From Exiguobacterium sp. KRL4 (GTDB lineage: Bacteria > Bacillota > Bacilli > Exiguobacteriales > Exiguobacteriaceae), in assembly GCF_001870785.1 (NCBI RefSeq), contig NZ_MOLV01000007.1, forward strand, positions 124,001 to 188,000: 64,000 nt of DNA, given 5' to 3'. The position numbers and the translations under genes are program-made. Numbering within the stretch: position 1 is the stretch's first letter; each line of letters starts with the position of its first letter. Of the stretch, positions 1 to 9,903 are shown one piece after another. Below the pieces are notes generated by a model. It was not told where the DNA came from and did not search any database. It saw only the letters and a list, made by a program, of their open reading frames with translations.

Positions 1-2
1 CT

Positions 3-359
3 GCGGATCAAGATGGCGTTCTCGTTCGTCCACGGCAAGATGGAGTCTTTCAATTTCGGATGTCGTCCGTACAAGGGGTACTGACGATTCGGTCTTCAGA
101 GCTTCACCTTCGAAAAAATGAGAACGGATACATTGAATTACGGGTGTTGATGCAACAGATGCGAGCAGCCGGTTGTTTGACGCTCGGCGGTGAATTTTAT
201 CTGTTCGTCGCACGGGAAGTCGATACACTCGACTATCGCCTCCGACTGATCGCGCGGGTTTTGATTCAACTGCAACGGATGCCGATTGGTACGGAAATCA
301 TCGAACAATGGTGTCAACAGGCAATGAATGAAGGACATCAGCTTAAAAAATACGCTTGA
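3..359 (+). CDS. C-terminal part of an unrecognised protein (5' end outside window)
   Basis: The reading frame is open from the first bases of the window to a TGA at 357-359, giving at least 118 residues. The ATG at 60 has no ribosome-binding site, so the gene very probably starts upstream of the window. The fragment is charged, has no transmembrane segment and ends in a helical-looking stretch rich in Leu, Arg and Gln (LRLIARVLIQLQRMP). I do not recognise the family. Its stop is only 28 bp before ganS with no terminator between them, so it may be co-transcribed with the galactoside operon and could be its regulator or sensor. That role is guessed from position only. Confidence 0.55.
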   Translation, partial: ADQDGVLVRPRQDGVFQFRMSSVQGVLTIRSSELHLRKNENGYIELRVLMQQMRAAGCLTLGGEFYLFVAREVDTLDYRLRLIARVLIQLQRMPIGTEIIEQWCQQAMNEGHQLKKYA

Positions 360-387
360 CCACTCACATACAAAGGGGATCACTCAC

Positions 388-1698
388 ATGAAATTCAAAA
401 AATCAAAAGTTATCGCAGCCGCTTCAGTCTTAACATTATCAGCACTTCTCGCTGCGTGTGGCGGCGAAGATGAAAAACAAGCAACAACAAAAGACGGCAA
501 AACAATCATTTCCTGGTGGGGTTGGGCACCTCAGCCGGAAGCTGGTAAGGAAGTCGTCGATGCGTTCAACAAATCGCAGGATAAATACGTCGTCGAGTTC
601 AAACGGTACAGCGAAGACTATGAAAAACAACTTCAAGTCGCGATGTTGTCAGGTAAGGGACCAGACATCATCGGTCTAAAAGAACCAATGATTCAGCAAT
701 ATAAAGACCGTGTCGTACCGGTTGATTCGTACATGGACAAAGCAGCCGGCAAAGGCTGGAAAGATAAATTCGTCGAGCTCGGAATCGAACAGACGACGAT
801 CGACGGCAAACAATATGCGGTCCCAATCGGATTTACAGGTCAAGCCTACTTGATGTACAACAAGACGATGCTCGACAAATACGGCGTAACGCCACCAAAA
901 AACTACAAAGAAACAGTTGATGCCGTCAAAAAAATCAAAGCATCCGGTGATAAAGTCATCCCATTGATGTTAGGTGCAAAAGACGCCTGGATCGATATCG
1001 ATGTCTACAACGTCTTAAGCCATCAGGTCGCACCAGGTTACATCCAAAAAGTCTTATCGGGTGAAGCAAAATGGACGGATGACGAGATGGTCAAGACAGC
1101 ACAAGTCTGGCAAGACCTGTTCGAAGATAAAGTCTTCCAAGAAGGAGCACTTGGCCTTGCGACATACAATGACGGGATGAATCAATTCTTCGATAAAAAA
1201 GCAGCGATGTGGGTCATCGGTTCATGGGAAGCCCATTCGATGACAACAGCAGAGAAAAAAGACAAATGGAAAATCAAAGATGAGCTTGGATTCACACCAC
1301 TTCCGAACTTAGCAGGTGGAACAGAACAACCAATCATCGCATCAATCGACATGGCGCTTGCCGTCAATAAAGAATCAAAACAACAAGAAGGTGCAGCAGA
1401 ATTTGTTGCCTTCATGAGCCAAGGTGAAGGACAAGAAGTCTACATGGGCGAGTTCGAAATGGCACCGGGCATCAAGGAAGTCAAAATTGATTCAGATGCG
1501 GCCTTCACATCTGAAGGGGAAAAAGAGTCATACAAAATGCTGAACGAAACACTTTCTAAAGCTGTAGCAAGCCGTGGTATCCGTGATACAAAACTTAACG
1601 ATATCCTCGGTAAGGAACTTCAAAATATCGCGACGGGTCAAAATCCGAAAGAAGCACTCCAACGTGTGCAGGATGCAGCCGATCAATCGAAAAAATAA
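388..1698 (+). CDS. ganS: Galacto-oligosaccharide ABC transporter, solute-binding lipoprotein
   Basis: Extracellular sugar-binding lipoprotein of about 436 residues that would deliver galactosides to the GanP/GanQ permease. The N-terminus is a classic lipoprotein signal: KFKKSK, a hydrophobic stretch, then lipobox LLAAC with the modified Cys at about residue 24. The body looks like a family 1 extracellular solute-binding protein (WWGWAPQP near the N-terminus, MWVIGSWE in the C-terminal half). The start is the ATG at 388, behind AAAGGGG at 373-379; an in-frame ATG at 328 lies inside the upstream gene. The order binding protein, two permeases, GH42 enzyme matches Bacillus subtilis ganSPQA (cycB-yvfLM-lacA). 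No ATPase gene is present, as expected for carbohydrate importers that share an MsmX-type ATPase. Confidence 0.9.
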   Translation: MKFKKSKVIAAASVLTLSALLAACGGEDEKQATTKDGKTIISWWGWAPQPEAGKEVVDAFNKSQDKYVVEFKRYSEDYEKQLQVAMLSGKGPDIIGLKEPMIQQYKDRVVPVDSYMDKAAGKGWKDKFVELGIEQTTIDGKQYAVPIGFTGQAYLMYNKTMLDKYGVTPPKNYKETVDAVKKIKASGDKVIPLMLGAKDAWIDIDVYNVLSHQVAPGYIQKVLSGEAKWTDDEMVKTAQVWQDLFEDKVFQEGALGLATYNDGMNQFFDKKAAMWVIGSWEAHSMTTAEKKDKWKIKDELGFTPLPNLAGGTEQPIIASIDMALAVNKESKQQEGAAEFVAFMSQGEGQEVYMGEFEMAPGIKEVKIDSDAAFTSEGEKESYKMLNETLSKAVASRGIRDTKLNDILGKELQNIATGQNPKEALQRVQDAADQSKK

Positions 1699-1710
1699 GA
1701 ACGATACAGT

Positions 1711-1746
1711 GAAGTGGTGCGCCCTGCGTGCCACTTCCTGATTTTT
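1711..1746 (+). promoter_or_regulatory. Stem-loop between ganS and ganP
   Basis: GAAGTGG at 1711-1717 pairs with CCACTTC at 1731-1737, and the stem can extend inward through wobble pairs to a 5-nt loop. A run of five T follows at 1742-1746 after a short gap. It lies just after the binding-protein stop. This is the usual place for a partial terminator or RNA-stabilising hairpin that makes the binding protein more abundant than the permeases. The function is inferred from position. Confidence 0.55.
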
Positions 1747-1773
1747 AAAGATCAAGAAAGTGGGGAAATCGTT

Positions 1774-2739
1774 ATGCAGACAGAGCAACAAGAATTACCG
1801 ATCAAACCAAAAGTCGAAACGCTGAAACCAGCACCACGTTCAAACGTTCCCAAAAAGAAAAGAAAAGGCAAAATGAAGCAAAACATGGTCGGTTGGGCGT
1901 TCGTCGCACCCATCGTCCTGTTTGTCGTCGCGTTTATCTACTACGGGATTTTCTATAACGCCTATAACTCCTTCTTCTCATGGGATGGGATTTCGTTTGA
2001 TAAAGTCTTCGTCGGGTTTGAAAACTACGCGGAAATGTTCCGTGATCCGGATTTCTACCTCTCACTTAAAAATACGTTCATCTTCACGATATTAACCGTC
2101 ACGATTCAAGCCTTTATCGGTCTTGTTCTCGCGTACTTCCTGCACACACAGGGACCGTTACGGACGGCGATGAAATCGGTCTTTTTCTTCCCGGTCGTCT
2201 TGAGTCCGGTTGTACTCGGTGCCGCTTTCTCACAAATTTACGACTTCCAATTTGGTTACATCAACGAGTTTCTCCGGGCAATTGGTCTCGGCAGCTTGGA
2301 ACAAAACTGGCTCGGTGATCCGGATATCGCACTTTATTCGGTCATCGCCATCAACATCTTCCAGTGGACAGGTTCATCGATGGTCATGTATTACATGGCG
2401 ATGCTGACGATTGAAAAAGAAATTTTTGAAGCCGCTAAAATCGATGGGGCCGGATTCTTCCGGACACTTTGGAGCATCGTCTTCCCGAACTTAAAAGGAA
2501 CGACGTTCACGTTATCGATTCTCGGCGTCATCGGTGGTCTGAAGACGTTTGACCTGGTCTGGATCACGACAGCCGGCGGACCCGGTTCTTCAACAGAGTT
2601 CATCTCGACTTACCTGTTCCGTAAATCGATGCTGCAACAAGAAGTCGGCTTTTCAAGTGCCGTCGCCATCATCTTGCTTACAATCGCCTTGCTGATCACG
2701 TATATCCAGTTACGTGTTCAAAAGAAAATGGATAACTAA
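1774..2739 (+). CDS. ganP: Galacto-oligosaccharide ABC transporter permease, MalF-type
   Basis: Membrane permease of about 321 residues. A basic cytoplasmic tail (KKKRKGKMKQN) is followed by six or so hydrophobic segments. Near residues 225-255 it carries the permease EAA-type loop that contacts the ATPase (FEAAKIDGAGFFRTLWSIVFP). The start is the ATG at 1774 behind GTGGGGA at 1760-1766; an upstream in-frame GTG at 1714 lies inside the ganS-ganP hairpin and is unlikely. It pairs with GanQ, whose start lies 13 bp beyond the ganP stop. Family and role follow from synteny with gan operons of other Bacilli. Confidence 0.9.
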   Translation: MQTEQQELPIKPKVETLKPAPRSNVPKKKRKGKMKQNMVGWAFVAPIVLFVVAFIYYGIFYNAYNSFFSWDGISFDKVFVGFENYAEMFRDPDFYLSLKNTFIFTILTVTIQAFIGLVLAYFLHTQGPLRTAMKSVFFFPVVLSPVVLGAAFSQIYDFQFGYINEFLRAIGLGSLEQNWLGDPDIALYSVIAINIFQWTGSSMVMYYMAMLTIEKEIFEAAKIDGAGFFRTLWSIVFPNLKGTTFTLSILGVIGGLKTFDLVWITTAGGPGSSTEFISTYLFRKSMLQQEVGFSSAVAIILLTIALLITYIQLRVQKKMDN

Positions 2740-2752
2740 GGAGGAACGTCCC

Positions 2753-3538
2753 ATGAATGTAGAATCTAAAAAAAGCCGCTGGATAATTAACCTCGTTCTC
2801 ATGCTCGCTTCCATCGTCTGGCTGTTCCCGATCTTCGTCATGTTCAAGGAAAGCTTACGTGTCAACGGGTTTGAAAACTATATCGCGACGCTGCAAAATC
2901 CGAATTTCCCGACATTCGTCTTCAACAGTTTCTTCGTCGCCTTCTTCATGATCATCATCTCGATCACGATCCTGGCGTTTGCGGCATTTGCGTTCTCAAA
3001 ACTCGAATTCGCCGGAAAACGTCTGTTGTTCAACATGATTTTAGCCGGCCTGATGTTACCGGTCGCTTCGATGATTGTTCCACTGTTCTTTACGTTACGG
3101 TCATTTGACGGACTCAATAATCATTGGGGCTTGATCGGAGCGGAAGTCGCCTTTTTCCTCCCGTTTGGCTTGATGCTGATCAAAGGATATTTTGATGAAT
3201 TACCAAACGAATTAATGGAAGCGGCGTATATTGACGGTGCGACAATCTTGGAGGTCTTCTTCAAAGTCATGTTGCCGCTGGCTAAACCGGCTCTTGCGAC
3301 AGCATTGATCTATGCTTTCCTCAACTCATGGAATGAGTATTTGATGGTCCTGACGTTCATGACGGATCCGGCCTATCAAACGGTCACGATGGCACCAAGC
3401 TTCTTCAAAGATGCACTCGGTGGTGACCCGGGGAAAATCTATGCGTCACTCGTCTTAATCAGTTTACCGACGATGGTCTTCTATATCTTCTTCCAACGTT
3501 TCTTCCAAAAAGGAATGACGGCAGGTGCAGTAAAATAA
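2753..3538 (+). CDS. ganQ: Galacto-oligosaccharide ABC transporter permease, MalG-type
   Basis: Second permease subunit, about 261 residues, with an N-terminal anchor followed by several transmembrane helices. The EAA loop is clear in the second half (LMEAAYIDGATILEVFFKVMLP). The start is the ATG at 2753 behind a strong AAGGAGG at 2738-2744 that overlaps the ganP stop; this gives translational proximity and matched levels. The C-terminus ends FFQKGMTAGAVK, a common ending of carbohydrate permeases of this type. It should form the membrane channel with GanP. Confidence 0.9.
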   Translation: MNVESKKSRWIINLVLMLASIVWLFPIFVMFKESLRVNGFENYIATLQNPNFPTFVFNSFFVAFFMIIISITILAFAAFAFSKLEFAGKRLLFNMILAGLMLPVASMIVPLFFTLRSFDGLNNHWGLIGAEVAFFLPFGLMLIKGYFDELPNELMEAAYIDGATILEVFFKVMLPLAKPALATALIYAFLNSWNEYLMVLTFMTDPAYQTVTMAPSFFKDALGGDPGKIYASLVLISLPTMVFYIFFQRFFQKGMTAGAVK

Positions 3539-3563
3539 TTTGTTTTGAGTGAGGGGGAGCACC

Positions 3564-5558
3564 ATGTATTTAGGCGTTGATTATTACCCGGAACAAACTC
3601 CACGTGCGTTATGGGAGGAAGATTTCCGCTTGATGAAAGAACTCGGTGTCAACGTCGTCCGGCTGGCGGAATTTGCTTGGACGATGATGGAGCCGGAAGA
3701 AGGAGTCTATGATTTCCGGTTTTGGGACGAGATCATCGAACGCTTGAGTGCCGCCGATTTTGATATCGTCCTCGGGACGCCGACCGCGACACCACCGGCC
3801 TGGATGTGCCACAAGTATCCGGAGATTCTTCCGGCAGACGAGCATGGCGTGACCATCAGCTTTGGAGCACGTCGTCACTACACGGTTCACAGTGAGACGT
3901 ACCAACGCTTTTCCGTTGCCATTACGACTGAAATGGCGAAGCGGTACGGGAAACATCCGCGTGTCATCGGTTGGCAGACGGACAATGAATACGGACATGA
4001 AAAGTCAGATCGTTCGTACAGTGACATCGACCGGGTCGCGTTCCAGATTTGGCTGAAAAACCGTTATGGGACGCTTGACGCGTTAAATGAAACATGGGGA
4101 ACCGTCTTCTGGAGTCAGACGTACACGGCGTGGGAGCAAATCCCGGTGCCACGGAAAGTCTATCAGGAACATAACCCGTCGTTACTCGTCGACTTCGACC
4201 GCTTCTGTGCTGATGGTTATAACCATTACAACAAACTGCAAGTCGATGCACTCCGGGAACATATTCATCCGGACGCGTTCATTACGCATAACCTCGTTTA
4301 CAGTGATATGGCCGTCAATCAACAACAGATGGCACAGGATCTCGATTACGTCGCTTTTGATAACTATCCGGTCTGGGGTGGTTTGCCGGAACCGAACCGT
4401 TTCGAGAAAATGGCGAGCGATCATGACCTTTGCCGCTCATCGAAACAAGGGAAAGGTTTTTGGGTGATGGAGCAACTCAGCGGCGCGCAAGGCTGGAGTA
4501 AAATCGGTTACCTGCCGCGTCCCGGCCATATCCGTTTGTGGACGTATCAAGCGGTCGCACGTGGTGCGGAAGCGATCGTCTATTTCCGCTTCCGGGCGGC
4601 GTTGTTTGGAACGGAAGAGTTTTGCCACGGCATCATCGATCACGATGGAAAACCGAAGCGTAAATTCAACGAAGTCAAACAAATTATGACCGAACTCAAC
4701 ACGTTTGGTGACGAGATTAATGCAAGCAGCTATCAAGCGGAAGTCGGTGTCTATTTCGACCAAGAAAATGTCTGGGCGTGGACGCATCAACCGCACAGTG
4801 ACGCGTTTGATTTCCGGACGGAGTTCGTCCGGTTCTACGGAGGCGCTGTCCGTCGTCAAGCGTCGACGGATATCGTCTTCCCAGGTGACCGGCTCGATCA
4901 ATACAAATTGATTATCGTTCCCCTGTACTTCTTGACGAATCCGACATTTGACCAAGCGCTGATTGATTACATGGAGCAGGGTGGACACGTCATCTTCACG
5001 TACCGTACCGGCGTCAAGGATCCGCATAACAATGTCTTGCCACTGACGTTGCCAGGGAAGTTCGCCCCATACGCAGGAATCGAAATCGATGAGTACGAAT
5101 CGTTGCAGGCCGTGCAGGAAAATCGGGTGGAAGGCATTGGTGCCTCTGAAGGCCAAGCTTCACCGGCCCGTATCTGGTGTGATTTGATTACACCGACGAC
5201 AGCTGAACCGCTTGCTGTCTATCGCGATACGTTTTATGACGGAGTCGCTGCCGTGACACGCAATGAATATAAAGGAACAATCACCTACATTGGTGCATCG
5301 ATTGATGATGCGATGATCGATACGATCTACCGGCAAGCGTTTCTCGATGCCGGTGTTCAAACGTTTGAAGCACCGGATCAAGTCGAGGTCGTCCGCCGTC
5401 ATGGTGAAACACGTGATTTCCTCTTCTTCATGAACCACGATACAAAAGCAAGCCGGGACGTTGTGCTCGATGCTGCCTATAAAGAGTTGAATACGAACGA
5501 GACATATAGTGGAACAGTGACGCTCGCCCCACTCGAGACGCTGATTCTGACAACGTAA
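3564..5558 (+). CDS. ganA: Beta-galactosidase, glycoside hydrolase family 42
   Basis: Cytoplasmic beta-galactosidase of about 664 residues, the usual GH42 size, with no signal peptide. It would hydrolyse imported beta-galactosides and galacto-oligosaccharides to galactose. The general acid is seen in QTDNEYG (Glu at about 142) and the nucleophile in WVMEQLSG (Glu at about 303). The N-terminal barrel begins LGVDYYPEQTP, a GH42 signature. The chosen start is the ATG at 3564 with GAGGGGG at 3551-3557; the in-frame GTG at 3549 lies before that ribosome-binding site. It follows the transporter by 25 bp and precedes the alpha-galactosidase by 14 bp in one operon. Confidence 0.93.
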   Translation: MYLGVDYYPEQTPRALWEEDFRLMKELGVNVVRLAEFAWTMMEPEEGVYDFRFWDEIIERLSAADFDIVLGTPTATPPAWMCHKYPEILPADEHGVTISFGARRHYTVHSETYQRFSVAITTEMAKRYGKHPRVIGWQTDNEYGHEKSDRSYSDIDRVAFQIWLKNRYGTLDALNETWGTVFWSQTYTAWEQIPVPRKVYQEHNPSLLVDFDRFCADGYNHYNKLQVDALREHIHPDAFITHNLVYSDMAVNQQQMAQDLDYVAFDNYPVWGGLPEPNRFEKMASDHDLCRSSKQGKGFWVMEQLSGAQGWSKIGYLPRPGHIRLWTYQAVARGAEAIVYFRFRAALFGTEEFCHGIIDHDGKPKRKFNEVKQIMTELNTFGDEINASSYQAEVGVYFDQENVWAWTHQPHSDAFDFRTEFVRFYGGAVRRQASTDIVFPGDRLDQYKLIIVPLYFLTNPTFDQALIDYMEQGGHVIFTYRTGVKDPHNNVLPLTLPGKFAPYAGIEIDEYESLQAVQENRVEGIGASEGQASPARIWCDLITPTTAEPLAVYRDTFYDGVAAVTRNEYKGTITYIGASIDDAMIDTIYRQAFLDAGVQTFEAPDQVEVVRRHGETRDFLFFMNHDTKASRDVVLDAAYKELNTNETYSGTVTLAPLETLILTT

Positions 5559-5572
5559 GGAGGAGAACGACC

Positions 5573-7705
5573 ATGGCCATTCTTGAACTGCCGAATCAGC
5601 GGTTCGTCCTCGAAGGACAACACGTCGCGCATGTCGTGACGATCGGACAGCAGGGGAAAGTGTTGCATACGTATTTTGGCGCCCGTCTGCCGTATCCATC
5701 CGACTATGAAGCCTTACCGAATCCGGTCCTTGCTCACAGCTCATTTGAGTCACCGGATGGTGTCGCGGTTTATGACTTCATTCCATTTGGTGAGATGGTC
5801 TACACAGAACCGACTTTAAAATCAGAGCGCCAGGACGGACAACGGGTCAGCCAGTTTACGTTTGAACGTGCCGAGACATCGGAGAACGGATTGGCGTTAT
5901 GGTTATATGATGCGTTACAAGAACTCCGGGTCGGCATCAAATACGATCTGTACGAAGCTTACGATATGATCGGACGGTCGCTCGTGATTGAAAATACCGG
6001 AACACAATCGGTCCGGTTGACGACAGCCCAATCATTTGCGATGGGCATTCTGCAACGGCCGAACTTGAACTTACATCACTTCACCGGAACATGGACAGGC
6101 GAATTCCAAAAACAAGTGACGCCACTAACGCCGGGGCGTAAAACGATTGACAGCCGACGGGGTGTGACGAGTCACCAAGCAAATCCCTGGTTTGCTTTGG
6201 AGCAAGGTGCGACCGAATCGACCGGCGAAGTCATTTACGGACATTTCGCGTATTCGGGCAACTGGTCGATGCATTTTGAACAGGATGCGTTTGGATTCGT
6301 TCAACTGTCAGGTGGCATGAATGCGTTTGATTTCAGCTGGACGCTCGAAGCCGGACAACAACTTGTCACACCGGACTTTTATATCGGCTATGCCTATGAC
6401 GGCTTTGCCGGGATGAGTGCCCGGGCCCACGATTTTCAGCGTGATCTCATCATGCCGAAATCAGATCGGAACAAAGTCCGGCCCGTTCTCTACAATTCCT
6501 GGGAAGCAACATATTTTGACGTGACGGAACACGGACAACGGGAGCTTGTTGATCAAGCTGCTGCAATCGGTTGTGAACTGTTCGTCGTTGATGACGGCTG
6601 GTTCGGCGAACGAAACTCCGATCAAGCCGGTCTTGGCGACTGGGTCGTCAATCCGGAGAAGTTTCCGAACGGATTAACACCGTTGATCGAGTATGTGAAA
6701 CAACAAAATATGTCGTTTGGTCTGTGGGTCGAACCGGAGATGGTCAATCCGGATTCGAATCTTTACCGGACCCACCCCGACTGGATTTATCATAGTCCCG
6801 GTGCACGCCGGACGACCTCACGCAATCAGTTTGTCCTGAACCTCGGTTTACCGGAAGTCGAACAATTCGTGTTCGAGATGATGGATGAGTTGCTCGGGAC
6901 TCATGCGATTGATTACATCAAATGGGACATGAACCGTGCCTTTTCAGAACCGGGCGTTCCGGGTGCTACACCGGCAGCACAACAAGAACTGTGGAAACGG
7001 CATGTCGATGCGTTGTACCGGATCTTTGACGGCTTACGGATACGTCATCCGGAAGTCGATTTTGAAGCCTGTGCCGGAGGTGGCGGACGGATTGATCTCG
7101 GGATTCTCAAACGGACGGAACAAGTCTGGACGAGTGACAACACGGATCCGATTGATCGACTGGCGATTCAACATGATTTCTCGTTTGCCTACAATGCGAA
7201 GATGATGAGTTGTTGGGTGACGGATGGTCCAAACTGGCTGAATGGACGGAACCTGCCGCTTGCGACACGCTTTGTCTCTTCCATGCAAGGGACGCTTGGC
7301 ATCGGCGGCAACTTAAGCGAATGGACGACGGAAGAATTAACAGAAGCGGCCGAGTGGATTGCGACGTACAAGACGATTCGGGAAACCGTTCAATTCGGAC
7401 GTCAACACCGGATTCAAGCGGACGATCAAGGCGCATCGATTATGCAATATACGGCGAGTGAACAAACGGTCATCCTGGCCGTTGCCCCGATGCGCAAGCA
7501 TGGAATTGGACAATACAGCTTCCGATTAAGAGGACTTGAGGAAACAATGCTGTATCAGGTTGAAGGACGTACGCTCAGTGGTGCCTACTTGATGCAACAA
7601 GGAATTAGCATGACGTACACAAACGATTATGAAGCACGTTGCCTGCAGGTCCAACCGGTTCGTCGCGGCGTGACAACAAGACAGTCAAAGGAGCCGATCG
7701 TATGA
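5573..7705 (+). CDS. Alpha-galactosidase, glycoside hydrolase family 36
   Basis: Cytoplasmic GH36 alpha-galactosidase of 710 residues, close to the family's roughly 730. The N-terminal beta-sandwich is followed by a catalytic barrel containing LYNSWEATYFD, FVVDDGWFG, the nucleophile motif KWDMNRAF (Asp at about 452) and the acid motif TSDNTDP (Asp at about 522). It should release galactose from raffinose- or melibiose-type alpha-galactosides. There is no signal peptide. The ATG at 5573 has GGAGG upstream. The stop overlaps the galK start in ATGA, so the two are translationally coupled. Where B. subtilis has the galactanase ganB, this operon has an alpha-galactosidase, which widens its substrate range. 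Confidence 0.92.
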   Translation: MAILELPNQRFVLEGQHVAHVVTIGQQGKVLHTYFGARLPYPSDYEALPNPVLAHSSFESPDGVAVYDFIPFGEMVYTEPTLKSERQDGQRVSQFTFERAETSENGLALWLYDALQELRVGIKYDLYEAYDMIGRSLVIENTGTQSVRLTTAQSFAMGILQRPNLNLHHFTGTWTGEFQKQVTPLTPGRKTIDSRRGVTSHQANPWFALEQGATESTGEVIYGHFAYSGNWSMHFEQDAFGFVQLSGGMNAFDFSWTLEAGQQLVTPDFYIGYAYDGFAGMSARAHDFQRDLIMPKSDRNKVRPVLYNSWEATYFDVTEHGQRELVDQAAAIGCELFVVDDGWFGERNSDQAGLGDWVVNPEKFPNGLTPLIEYVKQQNMSFGLWVEPEMVNPDSNLYRTHPDWIYHSPGARRTTSRNQFVLNLGLPEVEQFVFEMMDELLGTHAIDYIKWDMNRAFSEPGVPGATPAAQQELWKRHVDALYRIFDGLRIRHPEVDFEACAGGGGRIDLGILKRTEQVWTSDNTDPIDRLAIQHDFSFAYNAKMMSCWVTDGPNWLNGRNLPLATRFVSSMQGTLGIGGNLSEWTTEELTEAAEWIATYKTIRETVQFGRQHRIQADDQGASIMQYTASEQTVILAVAPMRKHGIGQYSFRLRGLEETMLYQVEGRTLSGAYLMQQGISMTYTNDYEARCLQVQPVRRGVTTRQSKEPIV

Positions 7706-8874
7706 CAGACCAGACACTCGAACAGACTTTTGAACAACAATTCGGTCAACCGTCGACCCACCGCTTTTTTGCACCGGGCCGGATCAATTTGATCGGAGAA
7801 CATACAGACTACAACGGTGGACATGTCTTTCCGTGTGCTTTGACGCTTGGAACGCATGCGGTTGCCCGCAAGCGGGACGATGCGGTGTTCCGGTTTTATT
7901 CGCTGAACTTTGAAAACGACGGCATCATCGAAGTCGCAGGTGATGACTTGACGCATCGATCTGCCGATGGCTGGGCCAACTATGCCAAAGGGATGATTCA
8001 TGTCTTACGGGAAGCCGGTTACCGGATGGATACAGGATGCGACATCTTGATCAAAGGTGATATCCCGAATGGTGCCGGACTGTCTTCGTCCGCTTCGCTT
8101 GAACTGGTCATCGGTGTTTTGCTCGACAAACTGTACGATTTGAATGTCGACCGGATCGAACTCGTCAAATATGGTCAACAGGTCGAAAACCAGTACATCG
8201 GTGTCAACAGCGGCATCATGGATCAATTCGCAATCGGGATGGGCAAAGCGGGATCCGGTCTGTTGCTTGACTGCGAGACACTGGAGTATACGTATGCCCC
8301 GCTCGATTTATCGGGCTATACGATCATCATCATGAATACGAATAAACGGCGTGAACTGGCAGATTCGAAATACAACGAACGCCGCTCGGAATGTGAAGCA
8401 GCACTGGCTTACCTGCAACAGTACCGTCCGTATGCGTCACTCGGTCAATGGTCGATGGATGAATTCGAAACGGTTTCTTTTGAGGACGAACGATTGCAAC
8501 GCCGGGCGCGTCACGCGATTTCTGAAAACGAGCGGACGTTGCAGGCACTTGATGCCCTAAAAGAAGAGAGACTAGAAGCATTCGGTCAACTGATGAATGC
8601 CTCACATCGTTCTTTGCGAGTGGATTACGAAGTGACGGGGAAAGAACTGGATACATTGGTCGAAGCGGCTTGGGTACAACCGGGAGTCCTTGGTGCCCGG
8701 ATGACAGGTGCCGGTTTTGGCGGCTGTGCGATTGCCATCGTCGAAGACGAGACAGTCGAGACATTCATGACGGCAGTTGGTCGACAATATGAGGCAGCAA
8801 TCGGTTACCCGGCATCGTTCTACACGGCAACGGTTGGTGATGGAGCACGAGAAATCGAACAGGAGGTCATCTAA
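7702..8874 (+). CDS. galK: Galactokinase
   Basis: GHMP-family kinase of 390 residues that phosphorylates alpha-D-galactose at C1. Signature motifs are present in order: GRINLIGEHTDYNGG (galactose binding, residues about 27-41), the phosphate loop GAGLSSSASLE (about 125), and GARMTGAGFGGC near residue 335. The start is the ATG at 7702, which overlaps the alpha-galactosidase stop by 4 bp and follows AAAGGAG at 7688-7694. The next gene, galE, begins immediately after the galK stop. This is the first Leloir step in the operon. Confidence 0.95.
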   Translation: MTDQTLEQTFEQQFGQPSTHRFFAPGRINLIGEHTDYNGGHVFPCALTLGTHAVARKRDDAVFRFYSLNFENDGIIEVAGDDLTHRSADGWANYAKGMIHVLREAGYRMDTGCDILIKGDIPNGAGLSSSASLELVIGVLLDKLYDLNVDRIELVKYGQQVENQYIGVNSGIMDQFAIGMGKAGSGLLLDCETLEYTYAPLDLSGYTIIIMNTNKRRELADSKYNERRSECEAALAYLQQYRPYASLGQWSMDEFETVSFEDERLQRRARHAISENERTLQALDALKEERLEAFGQLMNASHRSLRVDYEVTGKELDTLVEAAWVQPGVLGARMTGAGFGGCAIAIVEDETVETFMTAVGRQYEAAIGYPASFYTATVGDGAREIEQEVI

Positions 8875-9873
8875 ATGGCAGTACTGGTAGTAGGTGGAGC
8901 AGGGTATATCGGATCGCATGCAGTCTATCAATTGATTGATGCCGGTCAGGACGTTGTCGTCATCGATCATTTAAAATCCGGTCACCGGGAAGCCGTTCAT
9001 CCGGAAGCCCGTTTTTACGAAGGGGATATCCGGGATCGGGCCTTCCTTGATACGGTGTTTGAGACGGAAACAATCGATCAGGTCGTTCATTTCGCAGCCT
9101 TTTCGTTAGTCGGTGAATCGATGGAGCATCCGCTCGCCTACTTCGACAACAACGTTTACGGCACACAAGTGTTGCTCGAAGCGATGATGGCGCATGATGT
9201 CAAACAGATTGTCTTCTCATCGACCGCCGCGACCTACGGGGAGCAGGAACAGATGCCGATTCTTGAGACGGCAACGACGAATCCGACGAATGCCTACGGT
9301 GAAACAAAGTTGATGATGGAGAAGATGATGCGCTGGTGTGAGACGGCTTACGGTCTCCAGTATGTGGCGCTCCGGTACTTTAACGTTGCCGGGGCTCGTG
9401 CAACAGGTGAAATCGGAGAAGATCATACACCGGAAACGCATTTGGTTCCGCTCGTCCTCGAAGTCGCCAATGGTCAACGCCCGATGATTTCCATTTACGG
9501 CGACGATTATGCGACAGAAGACGGCACATGTATCCGCGACTATATCCATGTCGAGGATTTAATTGATGCCCATCTGCTTGCGCTGGAGTATTTAAAACAG
9601 GGCAATCCGAGTGATGTCTTTAATCTCGGTTCAAGCCGCGGTTTTTCAGTCCGGGAAATCATTGAAGCCGCACGCCGTGTGACGGGACATGCGATTCCGG
9701 AACAAGTCGTCGCACGACGCGCCGGAGACCCGAGTACCTTGATTGCCGGATCGGATAAGGCGAAAACAGTCTTAGGCTGGAAGCCAAGCCGGACGGACAT
9801 CGAAACGATCATTCAAGATGCGTGGCGCTGGCATGAAAAACGTCCGCAAGGCTACAAGACACCAGTACGATAA
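8875..9873 (+). CDS. galE: UDP-glucose 4-epimerase
   Basis: Short-chain dehydrogenase/reductase-type epimerase of 332 residues interconverting UDP-galactose and UDP-glucose. The NAD-binding motif GGAGYIGSH is at residues 6-14. The catalytic Ser/Tyr/Lys set is visible in SSTAATYG and AYGETK. The ATG directly abuts the galK stop, with CAGGAGGT at 8861-8868 inside the galK end as ribosome-binding site. The gene order galK-galE-galT-galM completes the Leloir pathway inside the gan operon. Confidence 0.95.
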   Translation: MAVLVVGGAGYIGSHAVYQLIDAGQDVVVIDHLKSGHREAVHPEARFYEGDIRDRAFLDTVFETETIDQVVHFAAFSLVGESMEHPLAYFDNNVYGTQVLLEAMMAHDVKQIVFSSTAATYGEQEQMPILETATTNPTNAYGETKLMMEKMMRWCETAYGLQYVALRYFNVAGARATGEIGEDHTPETHLVPLVLEVANGQRPMISIYGDDYATEDGTCIRDYIHVEDLIDAHLLALEYLKQGNPSDVFNLGSSRGFSVREIIEAARRVTGHAIPEQVVARRAGDPSTLIAGSDKAKTVLGWKPSRTDIETIIQDAWRWHEKRPQGYKTPVR

Positions 9874-9903
9874 AGAGAGAATGGATTTAGGGGAGTGAAG
9901 GCG

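Noticed and set aside
458-679. 73-codon open frame inside ganS
   Set aside because: Alternative-frame shadow of the binding-protein gene; low-complexity Lys/Gln/Ser composition.
4437-5156. 239-codon open frame on the - strand inside ganA
   Set aside because: Antisense shadow of a clear GH42 gene, with no ribosome-binding site and no recognisable domain.
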